A stretch of 64,000 nt of DNA, taken from the NCBI GenBank assembly GCA_016125265.1, contig WGMC01000015.1, positions 161,657 through 225,656 of the forward strand, written 5' to 3'. This document shows, one piece after another, positions 27,059 to 35,632 of this stretch. The notes under the pieces are model-generated. The model was not told where the DNA came from and did not search any database. It saw only the letters and a program-made list of their open reading frames with translations. Every line of letters begins with the position of its first letter. Within the stretch, counting starts at the first letter, position 1. The position numbers and the translations under genes were made by a program. The DNA comes from Planctomycetaceae bacterium (GTDB taxonomy: Bacteria; Planctomycetota; UBA1135; GCA-002686595).

Positions 27059-29112
27059 CGCTTGCGGCGCGTGGCCCGCGCGATCGCCGCCTTGGCCGCC
27101 TTCGTGGGCGGCGCGCTCACACCCGCCGCCAGCCAGCCCTTCGGCGGTTTTTCGCCCTTGATCTCGTACACGAAGCGCGAGATGTGCGACTCGGCGCGAC
27201 CCCCGCCGCGCGCGCGGGTCTGGCACCAGGACAGCACGAGTTTTTCCATCGCGCGTGTGATGCCCACATAACAAAGGCGCCGCTCCTCTTCGATGGCGTT
27301 GCCACCTTCGCGCTCCTCCGCGGCGGAGCGCGCGTGCGGCAGGATGCCCTCCTCGAGGCCGACCAGGTACACACGCGGGAACTCGAGGCCTTTGGCAGCG
27401 TGCAGCGTCATCAGCGTCACACGATCCGGGCGTTGGCCGTCCTGGTTGTTGTCGTTCGAACCGTCCAGCGTCATTTCGTCGACGAACTTGGCGACGCTTG
27501 GGTTCTTGCGGCGCTTGGCGTGGCGTTCGGCCATTTCGACCAAGTCTTCGACGGCGCGCCAGCGTTTCGTGCGCTCAGTCTCGTCGCTGTAGGCGCGCTC
27601 GACTTCGGAGCGGTACCCAACCCTCTCGATCAACTCCTCGATGCGGCGCGGCAAGTCGCGACCGGCCGGCTTCTCGGCCCATTCAGCCACGGTTTGGAAC
27701 AGAGCGCGTGCGGAGCGCGCGGCGGCGTCGGGCACACGGGCCGCCTCGGCGCGCTCCAAAAGCACGTCCGCCACCGGTAGGCCCTCCGCGGTGGCGTACT
27801 CGAGCGCCCTGTCGACGCTGGCCTTGCCGATGCCACGCGGTGGCCGGTCGACCACACGCAGGAACGCGGCTTCGTCCTTGGGCTCGAGCGCGAGGCGCAG
27901 GTACGCGAGCATGTCGCGCACTTCCTTGCGGTCGAAAAAACTCATGCCGCCGACGAGTGTGTACGGCACCCCGCGCGCGCGGAACTGCGACTCGAACACA
28001 CGCGGCTGCGTCGCGGTGCGAAAGAGCACCGCCACGTCCTTGAACTGCAGGTGACGCGCGCCGACCAGGGTCTGGATCTCCTTCGCGATGTGGTCGGCTT
28101 CGGCCACGTCGTCCTCGGCCGCAAACGCGGTCACCGGTTCGCCGCCGGGCAGATGGGCGCGCAGGGTCTTCGCGTGCCGATTCGGATTGTTCGCGATGAC
28201 CTTGTTCGCGGCGGCGAGGACCTCGGGCGTGGAGCGGTAGTTGGTTTCGAGGCGGATCACCGCGGCGCCAGGGAAGTCCTTCTGGAAGCCGAGGATCTTG
28301 CGCACGTCCGCGCCGCGCCAGCCGTAGATCGACTGGTCGTCGTCGCCCACGGCGCACAGGTTGCCCTTGGGCCCGCTGAGTTGGCGCACCAACTCGTACT
28401 GGGGCGCGTTCGTGTCCTGGTACTCGTCGACCTGCAAGTAGCGAAAGCGCCGGCGTTGTTCCGTGCGCACGTCGTCGTGCTCCTCCAGAAGGCGCAGCGC
28501 CTCGATCAAGAGGTCGTCGAAGTCGAGAGCGCGGCCGCGGCGCAGCCACTTCTGGTAACCCTCGTAGGCGCGGCCGACCAACTCGTCCTTGTCGTCGCCG
28601 GCGGTCTTGAGGAAGGCTTCTGGCGAGATCAGGCGGTTCTTGAGCAACCCGATGCGACCCGCCAAATCGCGCGGTTTGATCGTGGTTTCCGGGACCCGCA
28701 GTTCGCGCAGCACCTGGCGCAGCCCCGCCTGCTGGTCCGATTCGTCGAGCAGCGCGAACCGCTCCCCGAAGCCCATGCGCTTCGAGTGCTGGCGCAAGAG
28801 CGCGAGGCAAAAGGCGTGGAACGTGCCCACGGTGATGAGGCCCGCGGACTCCTTGCCGACGATGTCCTCGATGCGCTCCTGCATCTCCCGCGCGGCCTTG
28901 TTCGTGAAGGTCACGCAGAGCAGGTTCTCCGGCTTCACGCCCCGCGACAGCAGGTAGGCGGCTCGCACCGTCACCACGCGGGTCTTGCCACTTCCGGCCC
29001 CGGCCAGGACCAACACCGGGCCCTCGGTGGTGCCCACGGCCTCGCGCTGTTCGGGGTTCAAGCCCTCGAGCAAGAACTCGAGCCGCTCCTTCAGCAGTCG
29101 TTCCTGGAGCAT
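27055..29112 (-). CDS. UvrD/Rep/PcrA-type DNA helicase
   Basis: A 685-residue superfamily 1A helicase. Motifs in order: LAGAGSGKTRV (I), VTFTNKAAREM (Ia), TVGTFHAF (Ib/Ic), QVDEYQDTN (II), CAVGDDDQSIYGWRGA (III), ETNYRS (IV), VTLMTLHAAKGLEFPRV (V) and ERRLCYVGITRAMEKLVL (VI). It unwinds DNA 3' to 5' in repair and replication. It is closest in size to PcrA/Rep. The ATG at 29112 is divergent from the esterase gene. Confidence 0.9.
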   Translation of the reverse strand: MLQERLLKERLEFLLEGLNPEQREAVGTTEGPVLVLAGAGSGKTRVVTVRAAYLLSRGVKPENLLCVTFTNKAAREMQERIEDIVGKESAGLITVGTFHAFCLALLRQHSKRMGFGERFALLDESDQQAGLRQVLRELRVPETTIKPRDLAGRIGLLKNRLISPEAFLKTAGDDKDELVGRAYEGYQKWLRRGRALDFDDLLIEALRLLEEHDDVRTEQRRRFRYLQVDEYQDTNAPQYELVRQLSGPKGNLCAVGDDDQSIYGWRGADVRKILGFQKDFPGAAVIRLETNYRSTPEVLAAANKVIANNPNRHAKTLRAHLPGGEPVTAFAAEDDVAEADHIAKEIQTLVGARHLQFKDVAVLFRTATQPRVFESQFRARGVPYTLVGGMSFFDRKEVRDMLAYLRLALEPKDEAAFLRVVDRPPRGIGKASVDRALEYATAEGLPVADVLLERAEAARVPDAAARSARALFQTVAEWAEKPAGRDLPRRIEELIERVGYRSEVERAYSDETERTKRWRAVEDLVEMAERHAKRRKNPSVAKFVDEMTLDGSNDNNQDGQRPDRVTLMTLHAAKGLEFPRVYLVGLEEGILPHARSAAEEREGGNAIEEERRLCYVGITRAMEKLVLSWCQTRARGGGRAESHISRFVYEIKGEKPPKGWLAAGVSAPPTKAAKAAIARATRRKR

Positions 29113-29157
29113 GTCGGTTGGAGGCGCGGCCGGCGCTCCCCTATCCTACGTCGCGAC

Positions 29158-29826
29158 ATGACCGAACCGCTGCTCTCCACCGTCGAAGTACCCGCCCGAG
29201 GTGCCGCGCGCGCCAGTGTCCTTTGGCTGCACGGCCTGGGTGCCGACGGGCACGACTTCGAGCCGGTCGTGCCGGAGCTCGGCGTCGGGGACCTCGGCGT
29301 GCGCTTCGTCTTCCCCCACGCGCCCGTGCGCCCCGTGACACTCAACGGCGGCATGCCCATGCGCGCCTGGTACGACATCGTGGGCCTGGATCTGAAGCGG
29401 CGCGAGGACGAGGCCGGTGTGCTCGACTCCACCGCGCGTGTCGCGCGGCTCATCGCGCGGGAAGTCGAACGCGGCATCCCGCCGGAGCGCATCGCCCTGG
29501 CCGGCTTCAGCCAAGGCGGAGCCATCGCGCTGCACCTCGGCCTGCGCTACGCGGAGCGCTTGGCCGGCGTGGTAGCCCTCTCCACCTGGTTGCCGCGGAC
29601 CGACACGCTTGACAAGGAAGCCGCCGAGGCCAACCGCAAGACCCCCGTGTTCGTGGCCCACGGCACCATGGACCCCATGGTGCCCGTCGAACGCGGCCGC
29701 GCGGCGCGTTTGGCCTTGGAGCAGCGCGGCTACGACGTCACGTACGCCGAGTACCCCATGCAGCACCAGGTGTGCATGGAAGAGATCCAAGCGATCGGCG
29801 CGTTCCTGCGGCGCGTGCTGGCCTGA
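29158..29826 (+). CDS. Carboxylesterase/phospholipase-family alpha/beta hydrolase
   Basis: A 222-residue alpha/beta hydrolase of the EstB/acyl-protein-thioesterase type. SVLWLHGLGADGHDF forms the oxyanion region, GFSQGGAIAL holds the nucleophilic serine, HGTMDPMVPV the acid and MQHQVCMEE the histidine. It lacks a signal peptide, so it is cytoplasmic. The start ATG is the first base of a block just outside the helicase promoter. It ends facing the L33 gene across a shared terminator. Confidence 0.9.
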   Translation: MTEPLLSTVEVPARGAARASVLWLHGLGADGHDFEPVVPELGVGDLGVRFVFPHAPVRPVTLNGGMPMRAWYDIVGLDLKRREDEAGVLDSTARVARLIAREVERGIPPERIALAGFSQGGAIALHLGLRYAERLAGVVALSTWLPRTDTLDKEAAEANRKTPVFVAHGTMDPMVPVERGRAARLALEQRGYDVTYAEYPMQHQVCMEEIQAIGAFLRRVLA

Positions 29827-29836
29827 CAAGAACGCA

Positions 29837-29879
29837 CGCGGACCGCCGCCCCGCAGTACATGCAGGGCGACGGTCCGCG
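29837..29879. terminator. Bidirectional hairpin terminator
   Basis: A 15-bp stem (29837-29851 with 29865-29879) with one mismatch and a 13-nt loop, lying between the convergent esterase and L33 genes. An AAAAA run follows on the plus strand, which on the minus strand would read as Us before the stem. It probably stops transcription from both sides. Confidence 0.65.
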
Positions 29880-29953
29880 AAAAACAGGGCGCGATCCGCG
29901 TCGGTTCGGTCCGCCGCTCCGGCGCCGTCAGGCGCTGGGCCAAACGGCATCGC

Positions 29954-30112
29954 TCAGAGCTTGCGCTCCTTGTGGTCCGTGTGGTGCCGGCAGAAGGGGC
30001 AGTACTTCTTCTTCTCCAGCTTGTACGCGGCCTTCTGACGCTTGTGCGTCGTGTAGTTGCGGTTCTTGCACTCGGTGCAGACGAGGAAGATGAAGCGCTC
30101 TTTGATCTTCAC
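29954..30112 (-). CDS. rpmG: 50S ribosomal protein L33
   Basis: A 52-residue protein, the normal L33 length. It starts [20 protein letters not shown] and has zinc-ribbon pairs C-x-x-C at VCTEC and YCPFC, with [15 protein letters not shown] between. It is part of the large ribosomal subunit. The start is a GTG; no better ATG lies upstream. It follows rpmB by 75 bp on the same strand, so the pair probably shares a transcript. Confidence 0.9.
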   Translation of the reverse strand: MKIKERFIFLVCTECKNRNYTTHKRQKAAYKLEKKKYCPFCRHHTDHKERKL

Positions 30113-30187
30113 GGGATGCTCTGGCTCTGGCGTTCCGGCGGGTTGGTTGGTTGGGTCAGTCGCGACGCGGGGGCGACCGGCTCGGGA

Positions 30188-30481
30188 TCAGGCGCTGGCC
30201 TTGGACTTGCGCACGGCCTTCACCAGGGGGAAGCGCATGACCTTGCCGCCCCGGTTCAGCTCGATGAAGCCGGTCTTGATGACCTTCGTGCAGACACGCA
30301 GGCGCTCGATCGTGCCGTCGGGCATCACCACGCGGATCTTCTGCACGTTGGGCTTGAAGGTGCGCTTCGTGTGGCCCGTGGTCTTGATACCGACGCCGCC
30401 CTTCGACTTCGCGAGACCGCGGCGGGCAATGCTGCCGCCGAAGCGGGTCTTTCTTCCGGTGACTTCGCAGACGCGGGACAT
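30188..30481 (-). CDS. rpmB: 50S ribosomal protein L28
   Basis: A 97-residue protein beginning MSRVCEVTGRKTRFGG, followed by SKGGVGIKTTGHTKRTFKPN, the L28 signature, and a basic C-terminus (VRKSKASA). It binds 23S rRNA in the large subunit. It is followed by rpmG, an arrangement common in bacteria. The longer C-terminus compared with the 78-residue E. coli protein is usual for L28 of several phyla. Confidence 0.92.
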   Translation of the reverse strand: MSRVCEVTGRKTRFGGSIARRGLAKSKGGVGIKTTGHTKRTFKPNVQKIRVVMPDGTIERLRVCTKVIKTGFIELNRGGKVMRFPLVKAVRKSKASA

Positions 30482-30870
30482 GGTGGTTCGCTTCTGTCCC
30501 GCGCAGCGGGACGGTTTGGCTCACCCGGGCAAAGCCGGGCAGCAGGTCGAGGACAGGTCGGTTGTGCAGTGGAACACCCAAGAGTCCGGGAGCGCCTCGT
30601 CCCCGCGGGAGGGACCGGCTGGGCCGCGGCGGGCCCGGACACGGGAGGGGCGAAAAGGATAGCAGCGCCCGAGGAGACGTGGAAGGGGGAGCGCGCTTCG
30701 GGACCGCGGAGGCCCATTTACCGTTCTCGTGCCATCGCGGTAACCCGGGGGCGCCCTCCAAGCGGCCCGCTCCGCCCTGCGGAACGCGCCGAGCGGGTCG
30801 ATTTGCCCAAGGTCGGGGCGCGCCGCCGGCGACCGCGGATCGCCGGCCGGGGGGGGTGATGGCGACGAAC
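30482..30870. other. Intergenic stretch, no gene seen
   Basis: About 390 bp between rpmB and the BtaA-like gene, both on the minus strand. It is GC-rich. No conserved ORF or RNA gene is evident. It should contain the rpmB promoter and the 3' end of the operon that runs from 35576 to 30871. Confidence 0.5.
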
Positions 30871-31995
30871 TCAGCTCCGGCGCCACAGTTCGTAGCGGGA
30901 GAAGTAGCCCACTCGGTCGTCGTGGGCGGCGCGCTCGGAGCGGGGGCCGTCGAGTTTCCAGTGGGAGAGCACAGCCGCGGGCGGGGGGCGGGCGACCAGG
31001 AACGAACGCAGGAAGCAGGACGCGCCGGGGCGGGCCGCGCGCGCCACGGCGGCCCAGATCGCGTCGTGGTGGTCGTCTTCGCACCAGTCGAGCACGTTGC
31101 TCAGGTTGAAGCGGTCGATGCTGCCCGGGTCCTGCGCCTCGAGGGCGTCGAGCAGGTCCGCGCAGAGCCACTCCGTCGTGTCCGGCCGCCGCGCGAGGTC
31201 GGCGCGGAACTCGCGCTCGAGGTAGGCCGGAATCGCTCCGCCTTCGCCGCCGCCGAGCCACAGCCTCTGCAAGAAGACGTTCGACGTCGGGTCGAGCTCG
31301 AGCGTGAGGTGCCGCAGCACGCGCAGGTAGTGGAGGTGGAAGCGCGGCTCGGCCATGCGCGGCCAGGCGGCGGCCGGGATGAACGCGTCCGAGATGGTCG
31401 TTTCGTTGAGGGCGGCGGCGAGGAAGTCCACCGTCGCGGGGCTCTCCAGCGCATCCCACGCGGCGCGCCGCGTCGCCGGATCGCCGTTCAGGATCAAGGC
31501 CTCGAGCGTCGCGCGTCCCACGGTCGCCGTCAGCCCGGCGCGCAGGGGTTCGAGGAACTCGGCCAGCTTGCCGCAGCCGAGGAGGCCGCGCTCGGCGACC
31601 CGCTGCGAAAGCGCCGGCCAGTGCTCCAGCTCCGGCGGCGAAAGGGCGGCGAGCAAGCCCCAACGCTGGGCCTCCGTCGCCGGCGCGATTCCGGCGAGGC
31701 GCAGGAGGTCGCCCTGGTCGAGATCGAGCATGGCAGCCCACTTCCACCGCGAGAGTGCGATCTGCGCAGGATCGATGTCGACCGCGACCACACGCGCCGC
31801 GCCCGCCCGCTGCAGGTGGAACACGTTGTCCCCCGCCGACGCGACACACAGCACGGCACGCTCCGCGCAGGGTGAGAGCGCGTCCACGATGGCGCGGTGG
31901 TCCTCCATCACCTCGGAGTAGGCGGGGATCGATTGGCTGGCCGGATTGGGATGGGCGAGGCCCGCGCGGGGCGAACCGTGGTTTTGGATGCTCAT
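30871..31995 (-). CDS. DUF3419 (BtaA-like) SAM aminocarboxypropyl transferase
   Basis: A 374-residue protein of the DUF3419/BtaA family. YSEVMEDHRAIVDAL leads into the SAM-binding segment VLCVASAGDNVFHL and AVDIDPAQIAL. Later come ILNGDPATRR, FNLSNVLDWCEDDHH and ARPGASCFLRSFL. BtaA moves the 3-amino-3-carboxypropyl group of SAM onto diacylglycerol, creating a homoserine ether that is itself an alpha-amino acid. It is the last gene of a tight operon (7 bp after the acylase). No BtaB N-methyltransferase is present, so betaine-lipid synthesis is not the obvious role; transfer onto another acceptor to build a non-standard amino acid is possible (inference). Confidence 0.75.
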   Translation of the reverse strand: MSIQNHGSPRAGLAHPNPASQSIPAYSEVMEDHRAIVDALSPCAERAVLCVASAGDNVFHLQRAGAARVVAVDIDPAQIALSRWKWAAMLDLDQGDLLRLAGIAPATEAQRWGLLAALSPPELEHWPALSQRVAERGLLGCGKLAEFLEPLRAGLTATVGRATLEALILNGDPATRRAAWDALESPATVDFLAAALNETTISDAFIPAAAWPRMAEPRFHLHYLRVLRHLTLELDPTSNVFLQRLWLGGGEGGAIPAYLEREFRADLARRPDTTEWLCADLLDALEAQDPGSIDRFNLSNVLDWCEDDHHDAIWAAVARAARPGASCFLRSFLVARPPPAAVLSHWKLDGPRSERAAHDDRVGYFSRYELWRRS

Positions 31996-32002
31996 GGGAG
32001 GT

Positions 32003-34114
32003 TCAGGGTGCAGCGACCCGGGCGGGTGGAATCCGATCGACGGCGACCGTTGCCCGCTCGATGTCGGTGGATGTGAGCAGCGCGTCGCGCAGTTCGCCGC
32101 GCGACGCCCGTTCGAGATCGGGCCCACGCGGTGTGCCGCCCGGTTGTGACGCGTTGCCGTGCGCCATGAGCACACGCGCGCGGAGCGGCGTCGTGAACTC
32201 GACGGCCGCGACGAATGTGTCGCCGCCAACCGCGGCCAACGTCCCGTCCTGCAGCGCCGCGTACTCGAACACACGCAGCACTCCGAGCGAGCGGTCGCCG
32301 CCGCTGCAAGGCAGATCGACGGGCCCCGCGCGCAGGCGGTGGACCGCGCCCCACTCGATGTCGAGGCGGCTGTGTTCCGCCGCGACCTTCTCCGCGGCGA
32401 CGTCGAGCGCCGCTCGAGCAAGGGAGAGGTCCGCGATGCCTTGGGGTGTCTCGAGGGGAGATGCCGGATCCCACGGCGTGCGGAAGGCACCGCCGCGCAC
32501 GCGCCACTCCCGCGCGAACTCCGCGAACAGAACCGCGCCGCGACTGTCGCGGTCCAGCCGACGATCCCACGCGGCGAGCACATCGAGCGCAGCGGCGGTG
32601 GGTTCCCCCACATCCGCGCGCAGCGCCAACAGGTCCGGGAGGACACGCTCCGCCAGTTCGACGCCGCTGTCGCTCCAACCGCGCTCCAGGTCCGCCAGCA
32701 CGAGCCGCGGCGGCGCAGCGAGGAGTGTCCGCAGGGAGCGCTGCGCCGCGAGGTGCAGGAACTGCGGAGCCACGTAAGGGGGGAACGCCGCCGGATCGAG
32801 CGGCGACGGCGCGGTGGCGCTCCAGGGCGGGTCGTTGGCGCTGTGCACCCAACCGGAAGCTGGGTCGAGGACACGCGGTAGATCGCGAAGGGGATGCACG
32901 TCGGTCCACAGGGTCTCGGCGCTCGTGCCGGGCACAACCTTGCCCCAATCCAGGTCTTGGCGCGCACGCGCCGGAGTCAGTCCGCCGAACTGGTGGAGGA
33001 CGTGGCCCTCGCGGTCGGCGTACACGACGGTGAATGTCGGCAACTGTTCGAGGGCGAGCGCGGCCTCGAACTCCGCGAGGTTTTTCGCGCGGCCCATCTC
33101 CCACCACTGCCGCAGGACGTGCGGACGATCCAGCCCGACGACCCGCAACGCTATGGCGCTGTTCCCTTCGCGTGCAATCACCGGCCCGTGGACCGTCGAT
33201 TCGACCGTGTGCCGCACCGCGTTCGTCCCCCACCAGCGGCCGCGCACACGGAGCTCGTGGACTTCCCGCGCGAGCGGCCACACAACGCCGTCGAAACGGT
33301 ACCCGCCGGGAACGAGTTCGATCGCGAAGTGATCGGCGCCGTCGTGGGTGTTGAGGGTGTGGGTCCAGCCGAGCTCGCCGTGGAAAGCGATCGCCAGCAC
33401 CGGCAGGCCCACGACCGCGGCACCGTACGCCGCGTACTCGGGGCACTCGAGGTGCGCCTCGTAGAACGTCCAAGGTTCCGTCCACGGCAGGTGCGGGTTC
33501 GCGAGCAACATGCCGACCCCGTTTTCGGAGCGCGACCCCGCGATCGCCCAGGCGTTGGAACCCCGGGCGCGCAGCGCCTGGGCCTCCCCCGTCGCGCGCG
33601 CGACGAGCCCGAAGTGCAGGAGGCGCTGTGCGTGGGCGAGCACGTCCTCGCCGCGGATCGGCAACACACGCCGCCAGCGCCCGTCGATGGTGCCCGGAAA
33701 TCGCGCCGCGTAGTCGTTGATGCCTCCGGCGAAGGCGTCGATCAGGTCGCGGAACTCCGGGTCCTGCTCCTCGTACCAACGGGCGGCGCGTTCTGGGATG
33801 CCCGCGGTCCACACGTCGCGGTCGGACGCGAGGAAATCCGCCCCGAAGTGTTCGGCCGCCCGTCCGCGCGCTTCTCCGAGGATGCGCAGCAGCATCTCGC
33901 CGTGGCTCTTGGCCTGTGCCCAGCCGAAGGCGCGCATCAATCCGCGTGCGTCCTGCGCCCGTACGTGGGGTACGCCGTGCACGTCCCAGTGGACTTCTGC
34001 GACGTGCGGGCCTGCGGCTTCCACGACCGCGTCGGCGTCGGGATCGCGCCGGCCCGCAGCAAACCACACCAACGCGACCAGACCCGCGAGGGCGAGGGCC
34101 AGTTTTCCCTTCAT
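32003..34114 (-). CDS. Penicillin-amidase-family N-acyl hydrolase
   Basis: A 703-residue Ntn-hydrolase precursor with an N-terminal export signal or anchor (LALALAGLVALVWFAAG). Residues 40-180 are the alpha-chain type region (VHWDVHGVPHVRA, RAFGWAQA). Autocleavage should occur before S186 in RGSNAWAI, the new N-terminal nucleophile. NPHLPW and AFHGELGWTHTLN follow as in the family, then HTVESTVHGPVI and HSANDPPW. Relatives include AHL acylases and PvdQ, which strip acyl groups from amines in the periplasm. Its ATG overlaps the stop of the di-iron oxidase gene (ATGA). With an acyltransferase at the head of the operon, an acylate-tailor-deacylate route is plausible (inference). Confidence 0.85.
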   Translation of the reverse strand: MKGKLALALAGLVALVWFAAGRRDPDADAVVEAAGPHVAEVHWDVHGVPHVRAQDARGLMRAFGWAQAKSHGEMLLRILGEARGRAAEHFGADFLASDRDVWTAGIPERAARWYEEQDPEFRDLIDAFAGGINDYAARFPGTIDGRWRRVLPIRGEDVLAHAQRLLHFGLVARATGEAQALRARGSNAWAIAGSRSENGVGMLLANPHLPWTEPWTFYEAHLECPEYAAYGAAVVGLPVLAIAFHGELGWTHTLNTHDGADHFAIELVPGGYRFDGVVWPLAREVHELRVRGRWWGTNAVRHTVESTVHGPVIAREGNSAIALRVVGLDRPHVLRQWWEMGRAKNLAEFEAALALEQLPTFTVVYADREGHVLHQFGGLTPARARQDLDWGKVVPGTSAETLWTDVHPLRDLPRVLDPASGWVHSANDPPWSATAPSPLDPAAFPPYVAPQFLHLAAQRSLRTLLAAPPRLVLADLERGWSDSGVELAERVLPDLLALRADVGEPTAAALDVLAAWDRRLDRDSRGAVLFAEFAREWRVRGGAFRTPWDPASPLETPQGIADLSLARAALDVAAEKVAAEHSRLDIEWGAVHRLRAGPVDLPCSGGDRSLGVLRVFEYAALQDGTLAAVGGDTFVAAVEFTTPLRARVLMAHGNASQPGGTPRGPDLERASRGELRDALLTSTDIERATVAVDRIPPARVAAP

Positions 34115-34824
34115 GCTCGCGCGCGCTCTTCGCGGCGCCGCTGGACGCCGTGCAGAATGCCGCCGGTCAGCGCGAGAGACGTTTCGAGGACGTGCAGCAT
34201 GCCGTCGCGTCGCTGGGGCGTGTCGCAGAACTCGGCCGCAATCCGCCGGACCTCGTCGAAGTGTTCCCGATCGATCGCCGAGTGGGCGGCGAAGAACGTC
34301 ATCTGGGCGCTGGTCAGGCCGAGCCCCTGCCGCATGGCGTCGGTGAGGTCCGCGATGTGGGAGTAACAGCTCTCCGCCCAGTAGCTGTATCCGAGCCGCG
34401 CGGTGGCGTCACACTCGCGCGCCACACGCTCGAGCCAGCCGACGAACGCCTCCGTTTCCGGGCAGGGTGCGCTGGCGCGCACGCTCGCGGGGTCCACGTC
34501 CAGGCACGCCAAATCGTGGAGCACCATGAGGTCGTGGCCCGCCTCCTCGTACGCGTGGCGCAGACAAAAGCGCAGCAGCGGCAGGCGTTCGGAATCCACG
34601 CGCATGGCAGCGAGCGCCTGGTTCTGCGCGTTGTGTTTGGTGTAGTGGAAGATCTGCGACATCAGATCGACGTACGTGTCGCGATCGAGGCCCCTGGTGC
34701 GCAGGTCATGCCAGAAGGGCTGCGTGTGGATCGCCGCCCAACCGGCGGCTGCGCGGCGGTCGCACTCGGCGAGGAATCCGGACGCGTCGAGCGCCGGCGC
34801 GGGAACGGTCGAGATGGTCTTCAC
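34111..34824 (-). CDS. Haem-oxygenase-like di-iron oxidase (HDO)
   Basis: A 237-residue, mainly helical TenA/PqqC-fold protein. The expected di-iron ligands are all visible: E94 and H97 in EEAGHD, E151 in YWAESC, and H181, D185 and H188 in AAHSAIDREHF. The His-x3-Asp-x2-His spacing matches characterised HDOs such as CADD. Family members perform oxygen-dependent reactions on fatty acids or amino acids: UndA makes alkenes, BesC cleaves chlorolysine, and the HDO domain of SznF N-hydroxylates a methylarginine. No cofactor other than iron is expected. It overlaps both neighbours by 4 bp. The substrate is unknown. Confidence 0.85.
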   Translation of the reverse strand: MKTISTVPAPALDASGFLAECDRRAAAGWAAIHTQPFWHDLRTRGLDRDTYVDLMSQIFHYTKHNAQNQALAAMRVDSERLPLLRFCLRHAYEEAGHDLMVLHDLACLDVDPASVRASAPCPETEAFVGWLERVARECDATARLGYSYWAESCYSHIADLTDAMRQGLGLTSAQMTFFAAHSAIDREHFDEVRRIAAEFCDTPQRRDGMLHVLETSLALTGGILHGVQRRREERARA

Positions 34825-35576
34825 AGCTTGGCCCCCACGCGCGGACGTTCGCGGCCGGTGAACTGGTGGATCGTGCCCGGCGGCCGCGCCTCGAGCGAAC
34901 GTGTGATCGCAACGTCCGACGATTCCATGCCGCCCTTGACCAGCCGGTAGCGCTGGCCCGCGCGGGCGGCGAGCTCCACCTCGAAGCCTGCGACTTCGAC
35001 TCCTCCGTAACTGACGTAGTGCGCGGCCAGGCGCGGCACCGCGAGTGCAAACCAGCCTCGGTACCGGGTGAGCTCGAGCAGCGCGCGGCAGCCCTCGCGC
35101 AACAGCGCCTCACTCACACCCGTGCGGCGCAGGTCCTCGCGCACGACGAGGCGCGAAATCTGCAGCGACGTGTCTCGCGCCGGCAGCGCGCCGGGCGGAA
35201 GCGAAGCGAGCTGCTCGGCTTCGAATCCCCGCGGCCCGCTGGGGCACCATCGGCAAGCGGCCACCACGTCGCTCCCAAGCCACGCGGCGAAGTGGAACGC
35301 GTCGTCGTCGTGCTCGTCCTCCGCGGGATGTCTGCCGCGGCGGTTGCCGAACAAGTAGTCCGAGCGCCCGCGCCAGGCCGTCTGGCGAAACCCGAAGATC
35401 GCCGCGCGGTCGGCGGCGCTGTCGCACAGCCTCAGATCGATCGGCCCGACGGCGCGGAGCGGGTCGACCGGAGGAGGGGCGACCACGCCGGGGCCTGGCC
35501 CGGGCTCCGGGACGGCGCGCTCGACGACTCCGGCGGACACGGGATCGGGGGAAGCGGTGACGGCGTTGTTTTCCAC
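34821..35576 (-). CDS. GNAT / N-acyl amino acid synthase-like acyltransferase
   Basis: A 251-residue GNAT-fold protein of the N-acyl amino acid synthase (FeeM)/autoinducer-synthase-like type. After a Pro-rich variable N-terminus come IFGFRQTAWRGRSDYLFG, FHFAAWLGSDVVAACRW (beta strands), LQISRLVVREDLRRTGVSEALL (acyl-CoA/ACP-binding region) and GWFALAVPRLAAHYVSYGG. These enzymes use acyl-CoA or acyl-ACP to acylate an amino group. The start at 35576 is a GTG in low-complexity sequence, so a later start is possible. It heads the four-gene operon and begins 56 nt after the 3' end of the UCA tRNA on the same strand. Confidence 0.75.
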   Translation of the reverse strand: MENNAVTASPDPVSAGVVERAVPEPGPGPGVVAPPPVDPLRAVGPIDLRLCDSAADRAAIFGFRQTAWRGRSDYLFGNRRGRHPAEDEHDDDAFHFAAWLGSDVVAACRWCPSGPRGFEAEQLASLPPGALPARDTSLQISRLVVREDLRRTGVSEALLREGCRALLELTRYRGWFALAVPRLAAHYVSYGGVEVAGFEVELAARAGQRYRLVKGGMESSDVAITRSLEARPPGTIHQFTGRERPRVGAKL

Positions 35577-35632
35577 GGCGCGCGGGGGATGTAGGAAACG
35601 CCCCCCCGGCGCATCGCACGGAGGGGTTTGGT

